In this document: in pieces, positions 1 through 8,737 of the stretch
Layout of the letters: each line of letters begins with the position of its first letter
Numbering within the stretch: the stretch's first letter is position 1
Assembly (NCBI RefSeq): GCF_047159865.1
Contig: NZ_AP038804.1
Span: forward strand, 1 to 64,000
Direction: 5' to 3'
Source of the DNA: JAIOSF01 sp047159865
GTDB lineage: Bacteria > Campylobacterota > Campylobacteria > Campylobacterales > Arcobacteraceae
DNA length: 64,000 nucleotides
The notes under the pieces: generated by a model
The model's input: the letters and a program-made list of their open reading frames with translations, nothing else
Told to the model about the DNA's origin: nothing
Database searches by the model: none
Program-made: the position numbers and the translations under genes

Positions 1-1364
1 ATTCCTGCACCAAATATCAACATCGCTTTTTCATTATCAGACATTGTATCAAATTGGTTTTGATCAATTAAACCATTATCTAAAGCTTTTTGTGCAACTT
101 TATCTGCAGGTATACCTTTCCCATCATCTTTAATTGTAATAATCATTTGACCATTAGCTTGCTCTGCTGCAATAGCAATAGTACCAGTTTCTGGTTTATT
201 ATATGAAAGTCTTTCTTCAGGCATTTCGATACCATGATCTAATGAGTTTCTAATAATATGCATTAAAGGATCAGTTAATCCTTCAATCATTGCTTTATCA
301 ATTTCAACACTATCTCCATCATGTTTAAACTCAATTTTTTTCTTCAATTTTTTTGAAATATCTCTTACTACTTTTGGAAATTTTGAATAAATTGATTCCA
401 TAGGAACCATTCTGATACTCATAATAGAATCTTGCATCTCTCGAATATGCCGTTCCAGCAATTCTAATCGTTCTAAAACAGATGTTCTTACTTTATGATC
501 TTCAATTGTAGTACTATATTGTGTCAACATCGCATTTGTTATAACCAAATCCCCAACATTGTTCATTAATAAATCAATTTTATCAAGATTTACTCTAATA
601 GTACTTGTCGCTGCTTTTTTAGAAGTTGCTGCTTCTTTTGGTGGTTTAGTAGGTGTATTTTTTTCTCTTGATGTAACTGCTGGAGGAGTCACTTCTTTAG
701 TTACAGGTACGGGAGTAGTTGTTGTTTCTTCAACTTTGATTTGAGATTCTGGACTTATATCATTACCTTCATCAAAAAAACCAAAATTTAAATCAGAATC
801 ATTTCCTTCTTTAGAAACTGTATTTTCTTCACCAAAAAATCCCCAAGATTCATTCGTCGATTGCGAAGTTTCTACTGGTTCTTCTATAGTTTCTATATTA
901 TTTGATATAACTTTTTCTTCAGTGGGAGTTGTAGTAGACTCAGAACTCTCTACTGATCCTTCTCCATTAATATATGCTCGAATTGTTTTTAATAAATCAT
1001 CTGTTTTTTCAGTAAAAATATCTCTATCAATTGAACCATCACATTCCATTTGAAGAATCTCTTTCATAACATCTAAACCATCTATAAGTGTTCCTGCCAT
1101 TTCAGGAATAAACTCTATCTCGTGATTTCTCAACTTATCCATCATATTCTCTACATCATGAGTAAACTCTGCAAAATAAGCCAACTCAACAGAAGCACCA
1201 CTTCCCTTTAATGTATGAACATCTCTAAAAAGTTGTCCCATTTCGTCATCTGTCAAAGATCCATTATTTTCAGCTTCTAATAAAACATTATCTGCTGATT
1301 CAAAAAGTTCTTCAGCTTCCTCTACAAACATATCTCTATACATTGTTATATCAAATCCAGACAT
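1..1364 (-). CDS. cheA: Chemotaxis histidine kinase CheA (3' end beyond window)
   Basis: CheA passes signals from chemoreceptors to CheY by autophosphorylation in a cytoplasmic receptor array. The reading frame is open from an ATG at 1364 to the left edge, about 454 residues. The N-terminal HPt (P1) domain carries the phospho-accepting His50 in RDVHTLKGSG. An acidic and Ser/Thr/Pro-rich linker of roughly 120 residues follows, then a P3 dimerisation helix pair (DKIDLLMNNVGDLVI) and the start of the P4 ATPase, with the N box (RNSLDHG) and G1 box (DDGKGI) visible. The rest of P4 and the CheW-like P5 lie outside the window. No ordinary P2 (CheY-binding) domain is recognisable in the linker; instead it has two short GFF-acidic motifs near residues 174-196. 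The cheY-like gene lies 21 bp upstream on the same strand, so the two are probably co-transcribed. Confidence 0.95.
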   Translation of the reverse strand, partial: MSGFDITMYRDMFVEEAEELFESADNVLLEAENNGSLTDDEMGQLFRDVHTLKGSGASVELAYFAEFTHDVENMMDKLRNHEIEFIPEMAGTLIDGLDVMKEILQMECDGSIDRDIFTEKTDDLLKTIRAYINGEGSVESSESTTTPTEEKVISNNIETIEEPVETSQSTNESWGFFGEENTVSKEGNDSDLNFGFFDEGNDISPESQIKVEETTTTPVPVTKEVTPPAVTSREKNTPTKPPKEAATSKKAATSTIRVNLDKIDLLMNNVGDLVITNAMLTQYSTTIEDHKVRTSVLERLELLERHIREMQDSIMSIRMVPMESIYSKFPKVVRDISKKLKKKIEFKHDGDSVEIDKAMIEGLTDPLMHIIRNSLDHGIEMPEERLSYNKPETGTIAIAAEQANGQMIITIKDDGKGIPADKVAQKALDNGLIDQNQFDTMSDNEKAMLIFGAG

Positions 1365-1385
1365 CTTTTACACCTTTTTATTTAT

Positions 1386-1751
1386 TTATCTTTTAAGTAC
1401 TATATTAACAGCTTTTAACAATTGATCAGGAACAAATGGTTTAACAATCCAACCAGTTGCACCAGAAGCTTTCCCTTTAGACTTCATCTCATCACCTCTT
1501 TCTGTTGTTAAAACAAGAATCGGTGATTTTTCATATTGGGATAAACTTCTTAATTCACTTACTAATGTAATTCCATCCATATTGGGCATATTGATATCAG
1601 TAATAACTAAATCAAAAACAGTTTCTTTTGCTTTATTTAAACCATCAACACCATCAACAGCTTCAATAACATCATTATAACCACCCTCATTTAACGCGTA
1701 TGAGAGCATATCTCTTAACATAGTAGAATCATCTACAATTAATATCTTCAT
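1386..1751 (-). CDS. cheY: CheY-like single-domain response regulator
   Basis: This 121-residue protein is a lone receiver domain. The acidic pair Asp7-Asp8, the phospho-acceptor Asp52 (ITDINMP), Thr82/Thr83 and Lys104 (VKPF) occupy the expected positions, and there is no output domain. Placed 21 bp upstream of cheA, it is the natural phosphate acceptor from CheA and probably controls the flagellar motor switch. Genomes of this phylum may carry several CheY-like proteins, so the cheY symbol rests on the cheA linkage. A 72-bp gap with no clear hairpin separates it from pnp, so read-through from the pnp operon is possible. Confidence 0.88.
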   Translation of the reverse strand: MKILIVDDSTMLRDMLSYALNEGGYNDVIEAVDGVDGLNKAKETVFDLVITDINMPNMDGITLVSELRSLSQYEKSPILVLTTERGDEMKSKGKASGATGWIVKPFVPDQLLKAVNIVLKR

Positions 1752-1823
1752 CTATATTCCCTTCAAATGAATTTATGAAAATTTCTATTAGTAACTATAA
1801 CTAAACTTACTTTAAACTAATCT

Positions 1824-4001
1824 TTATATATCTGCAGCAATAAGCTCTATTCTATCTTTACTAATTTTTAATACTCGAACACTTATAGTATCATTTTCAT
1901 TTAATACATCTTTAACATTTGAAACTCTTTTTTTAGAAATTTTCGATATATGTAACAATCCCTCACCACCTTTTGGCAATTCAATAAATGCACCAAAATC
2001 AGCAATTCTTACTACTTTTCCGTTAAGGACATCATCAACTTTATATAATGTTTCAAAATTTATAACCTCTTTTTTCTGAAAAGATTTTGCGTTAGAAGAT
2101 ATATTTTTGACTTGTGCTGCAGCACCTAAAATCTTTTCTTTATCACTTCCAGTTATTTTTACATTACCACTTGTTTTGTCAAGATCGATTGAAACTTCCC
2201 ATTTTTCGATAATTTCACGAATTACTGATCCTGCTTTACCAATTACAGCTAATACTTTACTTGGATCAATACTAAATTGTTCTATTAAAGGAAGGGCTTC
2301 ACTTGGTACAATTTCAGAAGAAGCTTCTTCCATTAATTTAAGAATATGTACTCGTCCCTCTTTTGCTTGTTCTAATGCTTCTTTTAAAACATCTAATGCA
2401 ATACCACCTAATTTAATATCCATCTGCAAAGCGGTGATACCATCTAATGTTCCTGTAACTTTAAAGTCCATATCTCCATCATGATCTTCTAACCCCATAA
2501 TATCAGTAAGTATCACATATTTATCATCTTCAAAAACACCACCCATTGCAACACCTGCAATTAATGATTTTGTTGGAACTCCAGCTGCTTTTAAAGCCAT
2601 TGAACCACCACAAACTGTTGCCATTGATGAACTTCCATTTGATTCAAATATTTCAGAAACTAACCTTACTGTATCTGAATAATCTTTATCTATTGATGAT
2701 TCTAAAGCTCTTTTAGCAAGATTTCCGTGACCTAATTCTCTTCTACTTACACCAAATATTGGCTTTGCTTCTCCCACACTAAAACCTGGAAAATTATAAT
2801 GTACCATAAATGATTCATTTTCATTTCCTTTTGAAGTTAATGTTTCATACATTTGTGCATCTTTATTATTTCCTAAAGTTGCAACAACCAAAGCCTGTGT
2901 TTCTCCTCTTGTGAATAAACAACTACTATGAGCTGCTGGCAAAATATTTGTTTCTATAGTAATTGGTCGAACATCTTTAGGCCCTCGTCCATCAGCTCGC
3001 CGTTTTTCTTCTATGATCATAGTTCTTACAATTTTTTTCTTCACAATTTCTACAGCTTCTCTAATGTTTTTGAGTTCAATCTCTTGTGCAATACAATGTT
3101 CATCTTCTGATATTAACTTTGCAATATCTTTTAAACCACTATATCTCTCTTTTTTTGCCATTACTTTGATAGCATCTTTTATATTTGAAGAATAATTATT
3201 TTCAACATATTCAATTAAAGAATTTTCAATTTTTGTTTCCATAAGTTCTACATCTTCAATCTCTTGTTTTGCAAATTCAAAACTTTTTTCATATGTATTA
3301 TTTATATTTGAAATATTATCTGAAGCAACAGATATAGCTTCAACTAATTCAATTTCACTTATATCATTGATATTATGAATTTTTGTAAAATTTTCAATAT
3401 CAACTTCTACCATTTCAGATGTTGAAACCGCTTTCATTTCAATCATCAATAACTCTTTTGAAGTACCCGCAATAAATAAATCAAGTGTCGAGTTTTCCAT
3501 CTCACTTAAAGATGGATTTACTACTAATTCACCCTCAATTTTTCCAATTCTTGTTGCACAAACAGATTTATTAACAGGTAAATTTGATGTATATAAAGCA
3601 GCACTAGCTGCATTTAATGCTAAAACTTGTAGATCAGCATCTAAATCAACACTCAGAACCATAACTGTAATTGTAGTAGGGAAAACATAACCTTTAGGAA
3701 ATAATGGTCTTAAACTTCTATCAATTACACGAGAAGTTAGCGTTTCAAAATCACTTGGTTTTCCTTCTCTTTTGATAAATCCACCTGCAAATTTAGCAGC
3801 AGCGTATGTTTTTTCAACATACTGTACTGTTAATGGAGTAAAGTCTTCACTTACTGGATTGTCAAATTCTGATACTACTGTTGCCATTAAAACAGTATTT
3901 CCAACTGTTAATAATACCGATCCATTACTTTGTTTAGCTACCTTATCAAACTCAAAGATCTCTTTAGTATTATTTATCTCTAACTCACATATTGTTGACA
4001 T
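1824..4001 (-). CDS. pnp: Polyribonucleotide nucleotidyltransferase (PNPase)
   Basis: PNPase degrades RNA 3' to 5' by phosphorolysis. The 725-residue length fits the family. Two RNase PH-like domains flank an alpha-helical linker (the acidic, poorly conserved stretch around residues 210-320). A KH domain with the GKAG loop (VLAVIGKAGSVIREII) follows, and a C-terminal S1 domain (GKVVRIADFGAFIELP) ends the protein. The start is an ATG preceded by AAAGGA at good spacing. The phosphoribosyltransferase gene upstream ends 17 bp inside pnp, so the two are translationally coupled. I see no leader hairpin of the RNase III-autoregulated type known from enterobacterial pnp, because the upstream DNA is coding. 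Confidence 0.97.
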   Translation of the reverse strand: MSTICELEINNTKEIFEFDKVAKQSNGSVLLTVGNTVLMATVVSEFDNPVSEDFTPLTVQYVEKTYAAAKFAGGFIKREGKPSDFETLTSRVIDRSLRPLFPKGYVFPTTITVMVLSVDLDADLQVLALNAASAALYTSNLPVNKSVCATRIGKIEGELVVNPSLSEMENSTLDLFIAGTSKELLMIEMKAVSTSEMVEVDIENFTKIHNINDISEIELVEAISVASDNISNINNTYEKSFEFAKQEIEDVELMETKIENSLIEYVENNYSSNIKDAIKVMAKKERYSGLKDIAKLISEDEHCIAQEIELKNIREAVEIVKKKIVRTMIIEEKRRADGRGPKDVRPITIETNILPAAHSSCLFTRGETQALVVATLGNNKDAQMYETLTSKGNENESFMVHYNFPGFSVGEAKPIFGVSRRELGHGNLAKRALESSIDKDYSDTVRLVSEIFESNGSSSMATVCGGSMALKAAGVPTKSLIAGVAMGGVFEDDKYVILTDIMGLEDHDGDMDFKVTGTLDGITALQMDIKLGGIALDVLKEALEQAKEGRVHILKLMEEASSEIVPSEALPLIEQFSIDPSKVLAVIGKAGSVIREIIEKWEVSIDLDKTSGNVKITGSDKEKILGAAAQVKNISSNAKSFQKKEVINFETLYKVDDVLNGKVVRIADFGAFIELPKGGEGLLHISKISKKRVSNVKDVLNENDTISVRVLKISKDRIELIAADI

Positions 4002-4665
4002 TATTTTCCTTTTTATAATTATATTTTAATTTTTTCATATCTTCTAATTCAATATCTTCTAATACTTCATAGTAGAAGTCTATAGATACAAAATGCGCAG
4101 GTGCTTTTACATAATAAAGCTCATCTGCAATTGTTTCAATATCATGAATTGTCACTTCTGGTAAAACTGGTACTGCAACAAAAATTGATTTTGCTTTTTC
4201 ATTAATAACAGATTTAATACAAGCCATCATCGTCAAACCGGTATTTAAACCTTCATCCACAAGTAAAACATTTCTACCTTCTAGTTTTATTATATCTAAA
4301 TTATTTCGATATTTTGCTTTATACTTTTGAATATCATCTAAATATTTTCCTTTAGATTCAGAATAAATCTCTTCCAAATTTAAATCAAATGATTTCATTA
4401 ACTCTTCATGTATAACAATCTCTTCTGTTTCTGTGATAATTGCTATTTCACATTCTTTGTTTTTTGAAGTAAAAATTTTTTGTGTGAACAGATAATCAAA
4501 ATCTGCTTTTATTTTTTCAGACAAGTCCATAGCTATAGGAACACCACCACTTGATATAGCAAGTACAATCCACTTTTCCTCTTGCATTTCAGTTAAGGGT
4601 AAAAGTTCATATAATTTATGAAAGGCATCTTTTCTATTTTTAAAAATTGTTTTTTCTATTTTCAT
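3985..4665 (-). CDS. Phosphoribosyltransferase-domain protein
   Basis: This 226-residue protein has a type I phosphoribosyltransferase fold. The PRPP-binding signature is VLLVDEGLNTGLT at residues 133-145, with the usual second acidic residue of the pair kept as Glu138, and an SSGG loop is at 38-41. The hood region that would define the base substrate matches no nucleobase enzyme that I recognise, so the substrate is unknown. Family members of this type are often annotated as predicted phosphoribosyltransferases rather than salvage enzymes. It overlaps lptD upstream by 4 bp and pnp downstream by 17 bp, so it is made from the lptD-pnp transcript. A role in nucleotide salvage of PNPase products is imaginable but is inference only. 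Confidence 0.82.
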   Translation of the reverse strand: MKIEKTIFKNRKDAFHKLYELLPLTEMQEEKWIVLAISSGGVPIAMDLSEKIKADFDYLFTQKIFTSKNKECEIAIITETEEIVIHEELMKSFDLNLEEIYSESKGKYLDDIQKYKAKYRNNLDIIKLEGRNVLLVDEGLNTGLTMMACIKSVINEKAKSIFVAVPVLPEVTIHDIETIADELYYVKAPAHFVSIDFYYEVLEDIELEDMKKLKYNYKKENNVNNM

Positions 4666-6773
4666 GAGTTATTGGCTCTTTTACTAAGTTCATGTTGTTG
4701 TTCAATTATAAAAAGTTCTTTTAGATTAATTTCAATATATAATATCTTTTGTCTATACGAATTACTTTCTATTTTTGTTGTATCAGAAGCTACTAATGAA
4801 TCAATAAATCTAAAATTCATTGCCCAACATTTTTCGTTTATATTAAAGTTAATCTCTCTTGATTTCGTAACATGTTCCATTAAATCATATTTTTCTTTAT
4901 ATGATAACTTGTAGTATTTTGCAAAATCAAAGCCAAGTTCATAATTAAAATTTTTATCTTCCTCTAATGTGTCTTCATCCTGAAGATACAAATAATACAA
5001 ATTCAAAAAGTAGTTATCCTTATTAAAATTAAATGTAGCAAAAGATTGGGTAACATCCTTTATATCATAATTATAAATTAATCTATGTGATAGAGAACCG
5101 TAATCATAATAAAATATAATATCATTTGCAAGTTCATATTTTTCATAACTATTTGATGTATCATTATATTGGTAGCTTTGATTTATTTTATGATTTACTA
5201 TCTCTTTCAAAGTATTTCTATTATAAAAAGATTGATTTAACCCTAATGTAATATTCTTTGTTGATTTTAAAATAGGAAATGGAGATAAATCAGAGGTAGA
5301 CTTGTCATTTTGGTTATAAATATCCCCAGTTTCTTTAAACACATTTGCATCAGTATAACTCGTACTTAACTGCAAAGAATGAATAAAACTATCATATGGT
5401 TTAATTAAATCTGTATATAATGATACGATATGCTTATTTTCAGCGTAATTTGCATCTTCAAATAAATTTGTATTTTCATATGCAATATTTGTATAGTTCA
5501 TTTGTTCAACAAATGAAAAATTTAAAAAATCATCAAATAAATATTGATGATAACCGATTGGAACATCTACATTAGTTGTAACAGCACCTACCCCTGTAGT
5601 CCTTGTTTTTTTATTACTAGTAATATTAAAGGATGTTGTTAAATTATTATTTAAAAAACCTTGTAAATATCTATGAAAATTTATTTTTGGTATAGTTTGT
5701 AATACATTGTCATTATTATCTTTTTTAAGGTCATTGTATAAATTAACTTCTATATCTCCGTAATAGTTATTAGTATTATAAAAATATTTTGCTTCTGATT
5801 CTATAGAGTTATCAGTAGTAAAAGATGACGCTGAATTTTTCTGTGTATCTAAATAATCAACATCATTCATATCTGTATATTTAATACGCAAACCATCACT
5901 ATGATCTTTCTTAGATATTAATTTTGTTCTTTTATACTCTAAATCCCAACCATAATGTTTTTGGTTTGTTAAGCCTTGCTCTTCAAAATATTCATCTTTA
6001 TCTCTAAATATTGCAGTTTCAATATTTAAATCCGAATATAAAGAATCAACATACCTATACTTCAAAGCATGCCCATCACCTCTTTTTGTCCTTATTTGAG
6101 GGGTATACTCAAAATCATAGTTTAATTTTGGAGCATAGTATATTGGCTGAGCATACATAAAACCTTCACTTTTAGAAAAACCTATTGTCGGTTTTAAAAG
6201 TCCTGTTCTTCTAGTTGTATCAGTAGGAAAACCAAAATATGGAGTGTAAAGAACAGGTGTATTATTAAGATATAAAGTTGCATTATAAGTATTTATCCAC
6301 TGTTTAGTAGTATTCATATCACCACTACTAAAACTTATACTCCAAGCAGGATTTATACAATCACAACTTGAGAGAGTTGAGTTATTTAAACTAATTAGAT
6401 CATTATCTTTTGAACTAGTTTTTGAATTGAACCAAAGTTTATTTGTATTATCTAACATAAGCATTGGTTTTAAAGTATTAATGTCTTGATTGAGATCTAA
6501 AAACATATATTCTGAGTAACTTATCACTTCATTGTTTCTAACTATATTCACATTATCAAACAACTCTAACTTTGCATTCACCTTATCATATACCAAACGA
6601 TTTGCGGTGATGTAATAGTTTAAAGAATAAACAACCACTTCACCAGATGCATTTACAATATCATCTTTAATCTCAAGGTTTTCTGCTAAAATCTGGATAT
6701 TTTCATCTTTTAAAGTCTCTTTTGAAAACAATGTTAAAGAGACAAAAATTATACTTAAAATTATTTTATACAT
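4662..6773 (-). CDS. lptD: LPS assembly outer-membrane protein LptD
   Basis: LptD inserts lipopolysaccharide into the outer leaflet of the outer membrane, working with LptE. The 703-residue protein begins with a signal peptide (about residues 1-18), then an OstA/LptA-like beta-jellyroll (residues about 25-120, including ASGEVVVYSLNYYITANRL), and a long beta-barrel rich in aromatic and Asn/Asp residues. The family segment with RRTGLLKPTIGFS is present. Only three cysteines are seen: a Cys-Asp-Cys pair near residue 138 and one near the C terminus (NEKCWAMNF). E. coli LptD uses four in two disulfides. It is shorter than the E. coli protein (about 780), as is usual in this phylum. Its start overlaps the RDD gene by 8 bp. 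Confidence 0.92.
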   Translation of the reverse strand: MYKIILSIIFVSLTLFSKETLKDENIQILAENLEIKDDIVNASGEVVVYSLNYYITANRLVYDKVNAKLELFDNVNIVRNNEVISYSEYMFLDLNQDINTLKPMLMLDNTNKLWFNSKTSSKDNDLISLNNSTLSSCDCINPAWSISFSSGDMNTTKQWINTYNATLYLNNTPVLYTPYFGFPTDTTRRTGLLKPTIGFSKSEGFMYAQPIYYAPKLNYDFEYTPQIRTKRGDGHALKYRYVDSLYSDLNIETAIFRDKDEYFEEQGLTNQKHYGWDLEYKRTKLISKKDHSDGLRIKYTDMNDVDYLDTQKNSASSFTTDNSIESEAKYFYNTNNYYGDIEVNLYNDLKKDNNDNVLQTIPKINFHRYLQGFLNNNLTTSFNITSNKKTRTTGVGAVTTNVDVPIGYHQYLFDDFLNFSFVEQMNYTNIAYENTNLFEDANYAENKHIVSLYTDLIKPYDSFIHSLQLSTSYTDANVFKETGDIYNQNDKSTSDLSPFPILKSTKNITLGLNQSFYNRNTLKEIVNHKINQSYQYNDTSNSYEKYELANDIIFYYDYGSLSHRLIYNYDIKDVTQSFATFNFNKDNYFLNLYYLYLQDEDTLEEDKNFNYELGFDFAKYYKLSYKEKYDLMEHVTKSREINFNINEKCWAMNFRFIDSLVASDTTKIESNSYRQKILYIEINLKELFIIEQQHELSKRANNS

Positions 6774-7215
6774 TTATCACCAATGTCTTAGCAAATCTAT
6801 CATGAAAAGTTTGCTTCGCATCACTGAAATATGCAAAGATAAAACCTATATAAAATACTGCTTCACTTAAAATTCTACCTGCTGAACGAATGCAAGAGTT
6901 AAATAAACTAACCTTACCATAATCATCAAAATCTATCACTCTTATTTTGGCAATTAATTTTCCTATCGTAGCTCCGTAATACCAAATAAAAAATGATTGA
7001 TATACAAATTTAAGAATTACTATTTGGAAAAATGCTTCATTCATGATAATCATAGTAGTTATTAAATCACCATTTGATGCAGATATCCTATCCCATAAAA
7101 TTATTATTACTATTAATGTTATAGAGAGATCATCGATAACAAAAGCTTTAACTCTGGACTTCATTGATGCTAAACTGAGATTATCAACATCAATATTATC
7201 TATATTATTATCCAT
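6766..7215 (-). CDS. RDD-family membrane protein
   Basis: This 149-residue protein has the RDD-domain pattern. The N-terminal segment contains an Arg followed by the Asp-Asp pair (SRVKAFVIDDLSITLIV), and two or three hydrophobic helices follow, with the typical YGATIGKLIAKIRVID stretch. A conserved C-terminal part reads FHDRFAKTLVI. RDD proteins are small membrane proteins; some are linked to sodium or proton transport, but most have no known role. It sits 1 bp after purD and overlaps lptD by 8 bp, so it is translated from the same message. Position next to lptD could mean a part in envelope homeostasis, which is inference only. Confidence 0.85.
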   Translation of the reverse strand: MDNNIDNIDVDNLSLASMKSRVKAFVIDDLSITLIVIIILWDRISASNGDLITTMIIMNEAFFQIVILKFVYQSFFIWYYGATIGKLIAKIRVIDFDDYGKVSLFNSCIRSAGRILSEAVFYIGFIFAYFSDAKQTFHDRFAKTLVINV

Positions 7216-7216
7216 T

Positions 7217-8488
7217 TTATTTTAAGGCTTGGTATGCAATATCTGTTCGTATTTTTTTACCAGAAAAGTGAACTTGCCCACATAAAGCATATGCTCTATT
7301 TCTTGCAACTTCAATGCTTTCACCAAAACCAACACATAGAAGTACTCTACCACCTGTAGCTAATAATTTATCATCTTCAAAAGTCACACCTGCATATGAT
7401 ATATGAGAATTTTCTTTTAACTCAACATCATGAATCTCATCCACAATAATTTCAGCAGGCTCACTACTTCCATATGGATAATTTGCACTTGCCATAACAA
7501 CAGCAACACCAAACTCATCTTTTAACTTCGGTACAAAAGTATCAAGCTGCTTTGTAGCACCTTTATAAAAAAGTTCACTTACAGGGTTTTCTAATAGTGG
7601 CATAAGGATTTCACACTCTGGGTCACCAAATCTTACATTATATTCTAATATAATTGGTTCACCGTCAACAACCATTACTCCAATAAAAAGAACACCTTCA
7701 AAAGGAGCACCTTCATTTTTCATACCAGCTAGTGTTGGTTTGATAACATTTTCTTCAACTTTAGAATAAATATCATCATTTACCAATGGTGTTGGAGCAT
7801 ATGCACCCATTCCACCTGTGTTTGGTCCTGTGTCACCGTCACCTATTCTTTTATGATCTTGAGCTGCAGGAAGAACTACATAGTTTTCACCATCACAAAT
7901 TGCAAAAATAGAAAGCTCATAACCATCTAAATACTCTTCAACAATTACAGCATTTCCAGCATCTCCAAAACTCTCGCCACTTAACATACCAGCAACGGCT
8001 TCTTTTGCTTCATCTTTGCTCATAGCAATGATTACACCTTTACCCGCACATAAACCATCTGCTTTTACAACAATAGGTGTTCTTGTCATACTATCTATGA
8101 AGTTAAATGCTTCATCTTTATTTTCTGTTTCTATAAACGCTGCAGTAGGTATATTATATTTTTTTAGTATATTTTTCATATATACTTTACTACCCTCTAA
8201 TTGAGCAGCAGCAGCTGATGGACCAAATATTGTTAATCCCTCTTCTTTAAATATATCCACGACACCATCTACTAAAGGTTGTTCTGGACCAACTATTGTT
8301 AACTCAATATTGTTGTCTTTTGCCCATAGGCTTAATTCTTTATAATCAGTAATATTAATATTTGTACCCAATTGTGTTGTTGCACCATTTCCTGGCATAA
8401 AATATAAATTGTGTTGTGTTTTTTCTTTTGAGATAGCAAGTCCAATAGAGTATTCTCTACCACCACTTCCAAGTATTAATATATTCAT
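7217..8488 (-). CDS. purD: Phosphoribosylamine--glycine ligase (GAR synthetase)
   Basis: PurD joins glycine to phosphoribosylamine in the second step of de novo purine synthesis, using ATP. The 423-residue length and all family landmarks match: the N-terminal NILILGSGGREYS, the ATP-grasp glycine-rich region PIVVKADGLCAGKGV, HKRIGDGDTGPNTGGMGAY, and the metal-binding EYNVRFGDPE. The ATG at 8488 lies at the very N-terminal motif. It heads the purD-RDD-lptD-prt-pnp run. The 249 bp upstream fold into the candidate 6S RNA described separately, so purD may be read from the 6S promoter or from one of its own within that region. Confidence 0.97.
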   Translation of the reverse strand: MNILILGSGGREYSIGLAISKEKTQHNLYFMPGNGATTQLGTNINITDYKELSLWAKDNNIELTIVGPEQPLVDGVVDIFKEEGLTIFGPSAAAAQLEGSKVYMKNILKKYNIPTAAFIETENKDEAFNFIDSMTRTPIVVKADGLCAGKGVIIAMSKDEAKEAVAGMLSGESFGDAGNAVIVEEYLDGYELSIFAICDGENYVVLPAAQDHKRIGDGDTGPNTGGMGAYAPTPLVNDDIYSKVEENVIKPTLAGMKNEGAPFEGVLFIGVMVVDGEPIILEYNVRFGDPECEILMPLLENPVSELFYKGATKQLDTFVPKLKDEFGVAVVMASANYPYGSSEPAEIIVDEIHDVELKENSHISYAGVTFEDDKLLATGGRVLLCVGFGESIEVARNRAYALCGQVHFSGKKIRTDIAYQALK

Positions 8489-8529
8489 TGTAAAATCATC
8501 CTTAAAAATTTGTTAGTATTTAATCATTC

Positions 8530-8710
8530 CAAATAGCCGTTAACCTAAAGGTGGCCCTAAAAGCCAAAGTGCTACAGTCAAGAAAACAATATTAGGAGTT
8601 GACAATCCCTTCTTTAGTAATAAAAAAGAGAAGTACTACACACCATTGTAATTACAATCAACCGTATAAAAACAGTATCGGACCCAAAATATAGGAAAAT
8701 CCCGAACTAT
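8530..8710 (-). ncRNA. ssrS: Candidate 6S RNA (ssrS-like) upstream of purD
   Basis: This gap can be hand-folded into one long irregular rod of about 180 nt. Closing pairs: 8705-8710 with 8533-8538 (4 Watson-Crick plus 2 GU), 8690-8695 with 8544-8549, and 8680-8684 with 8553-8557 (GGUCC with GGGCC). A large asymmetric central bubble follows, 16 nt on the 5' side and 39 nt on the 3' side. An apical arm has 8659-8663 with 8597-8601, 8645-8649 with 8602-8606, and a terminal stem 8630-8633 with 8609-8612. Closing stem, central bubble and apical arm are the hallmark of 6S RNA, which binds sigma70 RNA polymerase in stationary phase. From memory, 6S genes in this phylum have been reported upstream of purD. 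A TAAGAT -10-like box lies just before the 5' end. The ends are estimates; SRP RNA, tmRNA and RNase P RNA signatures are absent. Confidence 0.55.
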
Positions 8711-8737
8711 CTAGAATATCTTAATTGTATCAAATTT

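Noticed and set aside
559..744. Hydrophobic plus-strand frame of 61 codons
   Set aside because: It is antisense to the well-supported cheA frame, has no ribosome site, and its Val/Thr-rich content simply mirrors the low-complexity CheA linker.
2107..2484. Plus-strand frame of 125 codons inside pnp
   Set aside because: It is antisense to conserved pnp sequence, lacks a ribosome site and matches no family.
8489..8737. SRP RNA, tmRNA, RNase P RNA or a purine/glycine riboswitch before purD
   Set aside because: The conserved SRP GNAR/AAGCAGCC loop, the tmRNA tRNA-like ends and tag frame, and the RNase P core are absent, and no purine-aptamer three-way junction is evident. The 6S model fits better.
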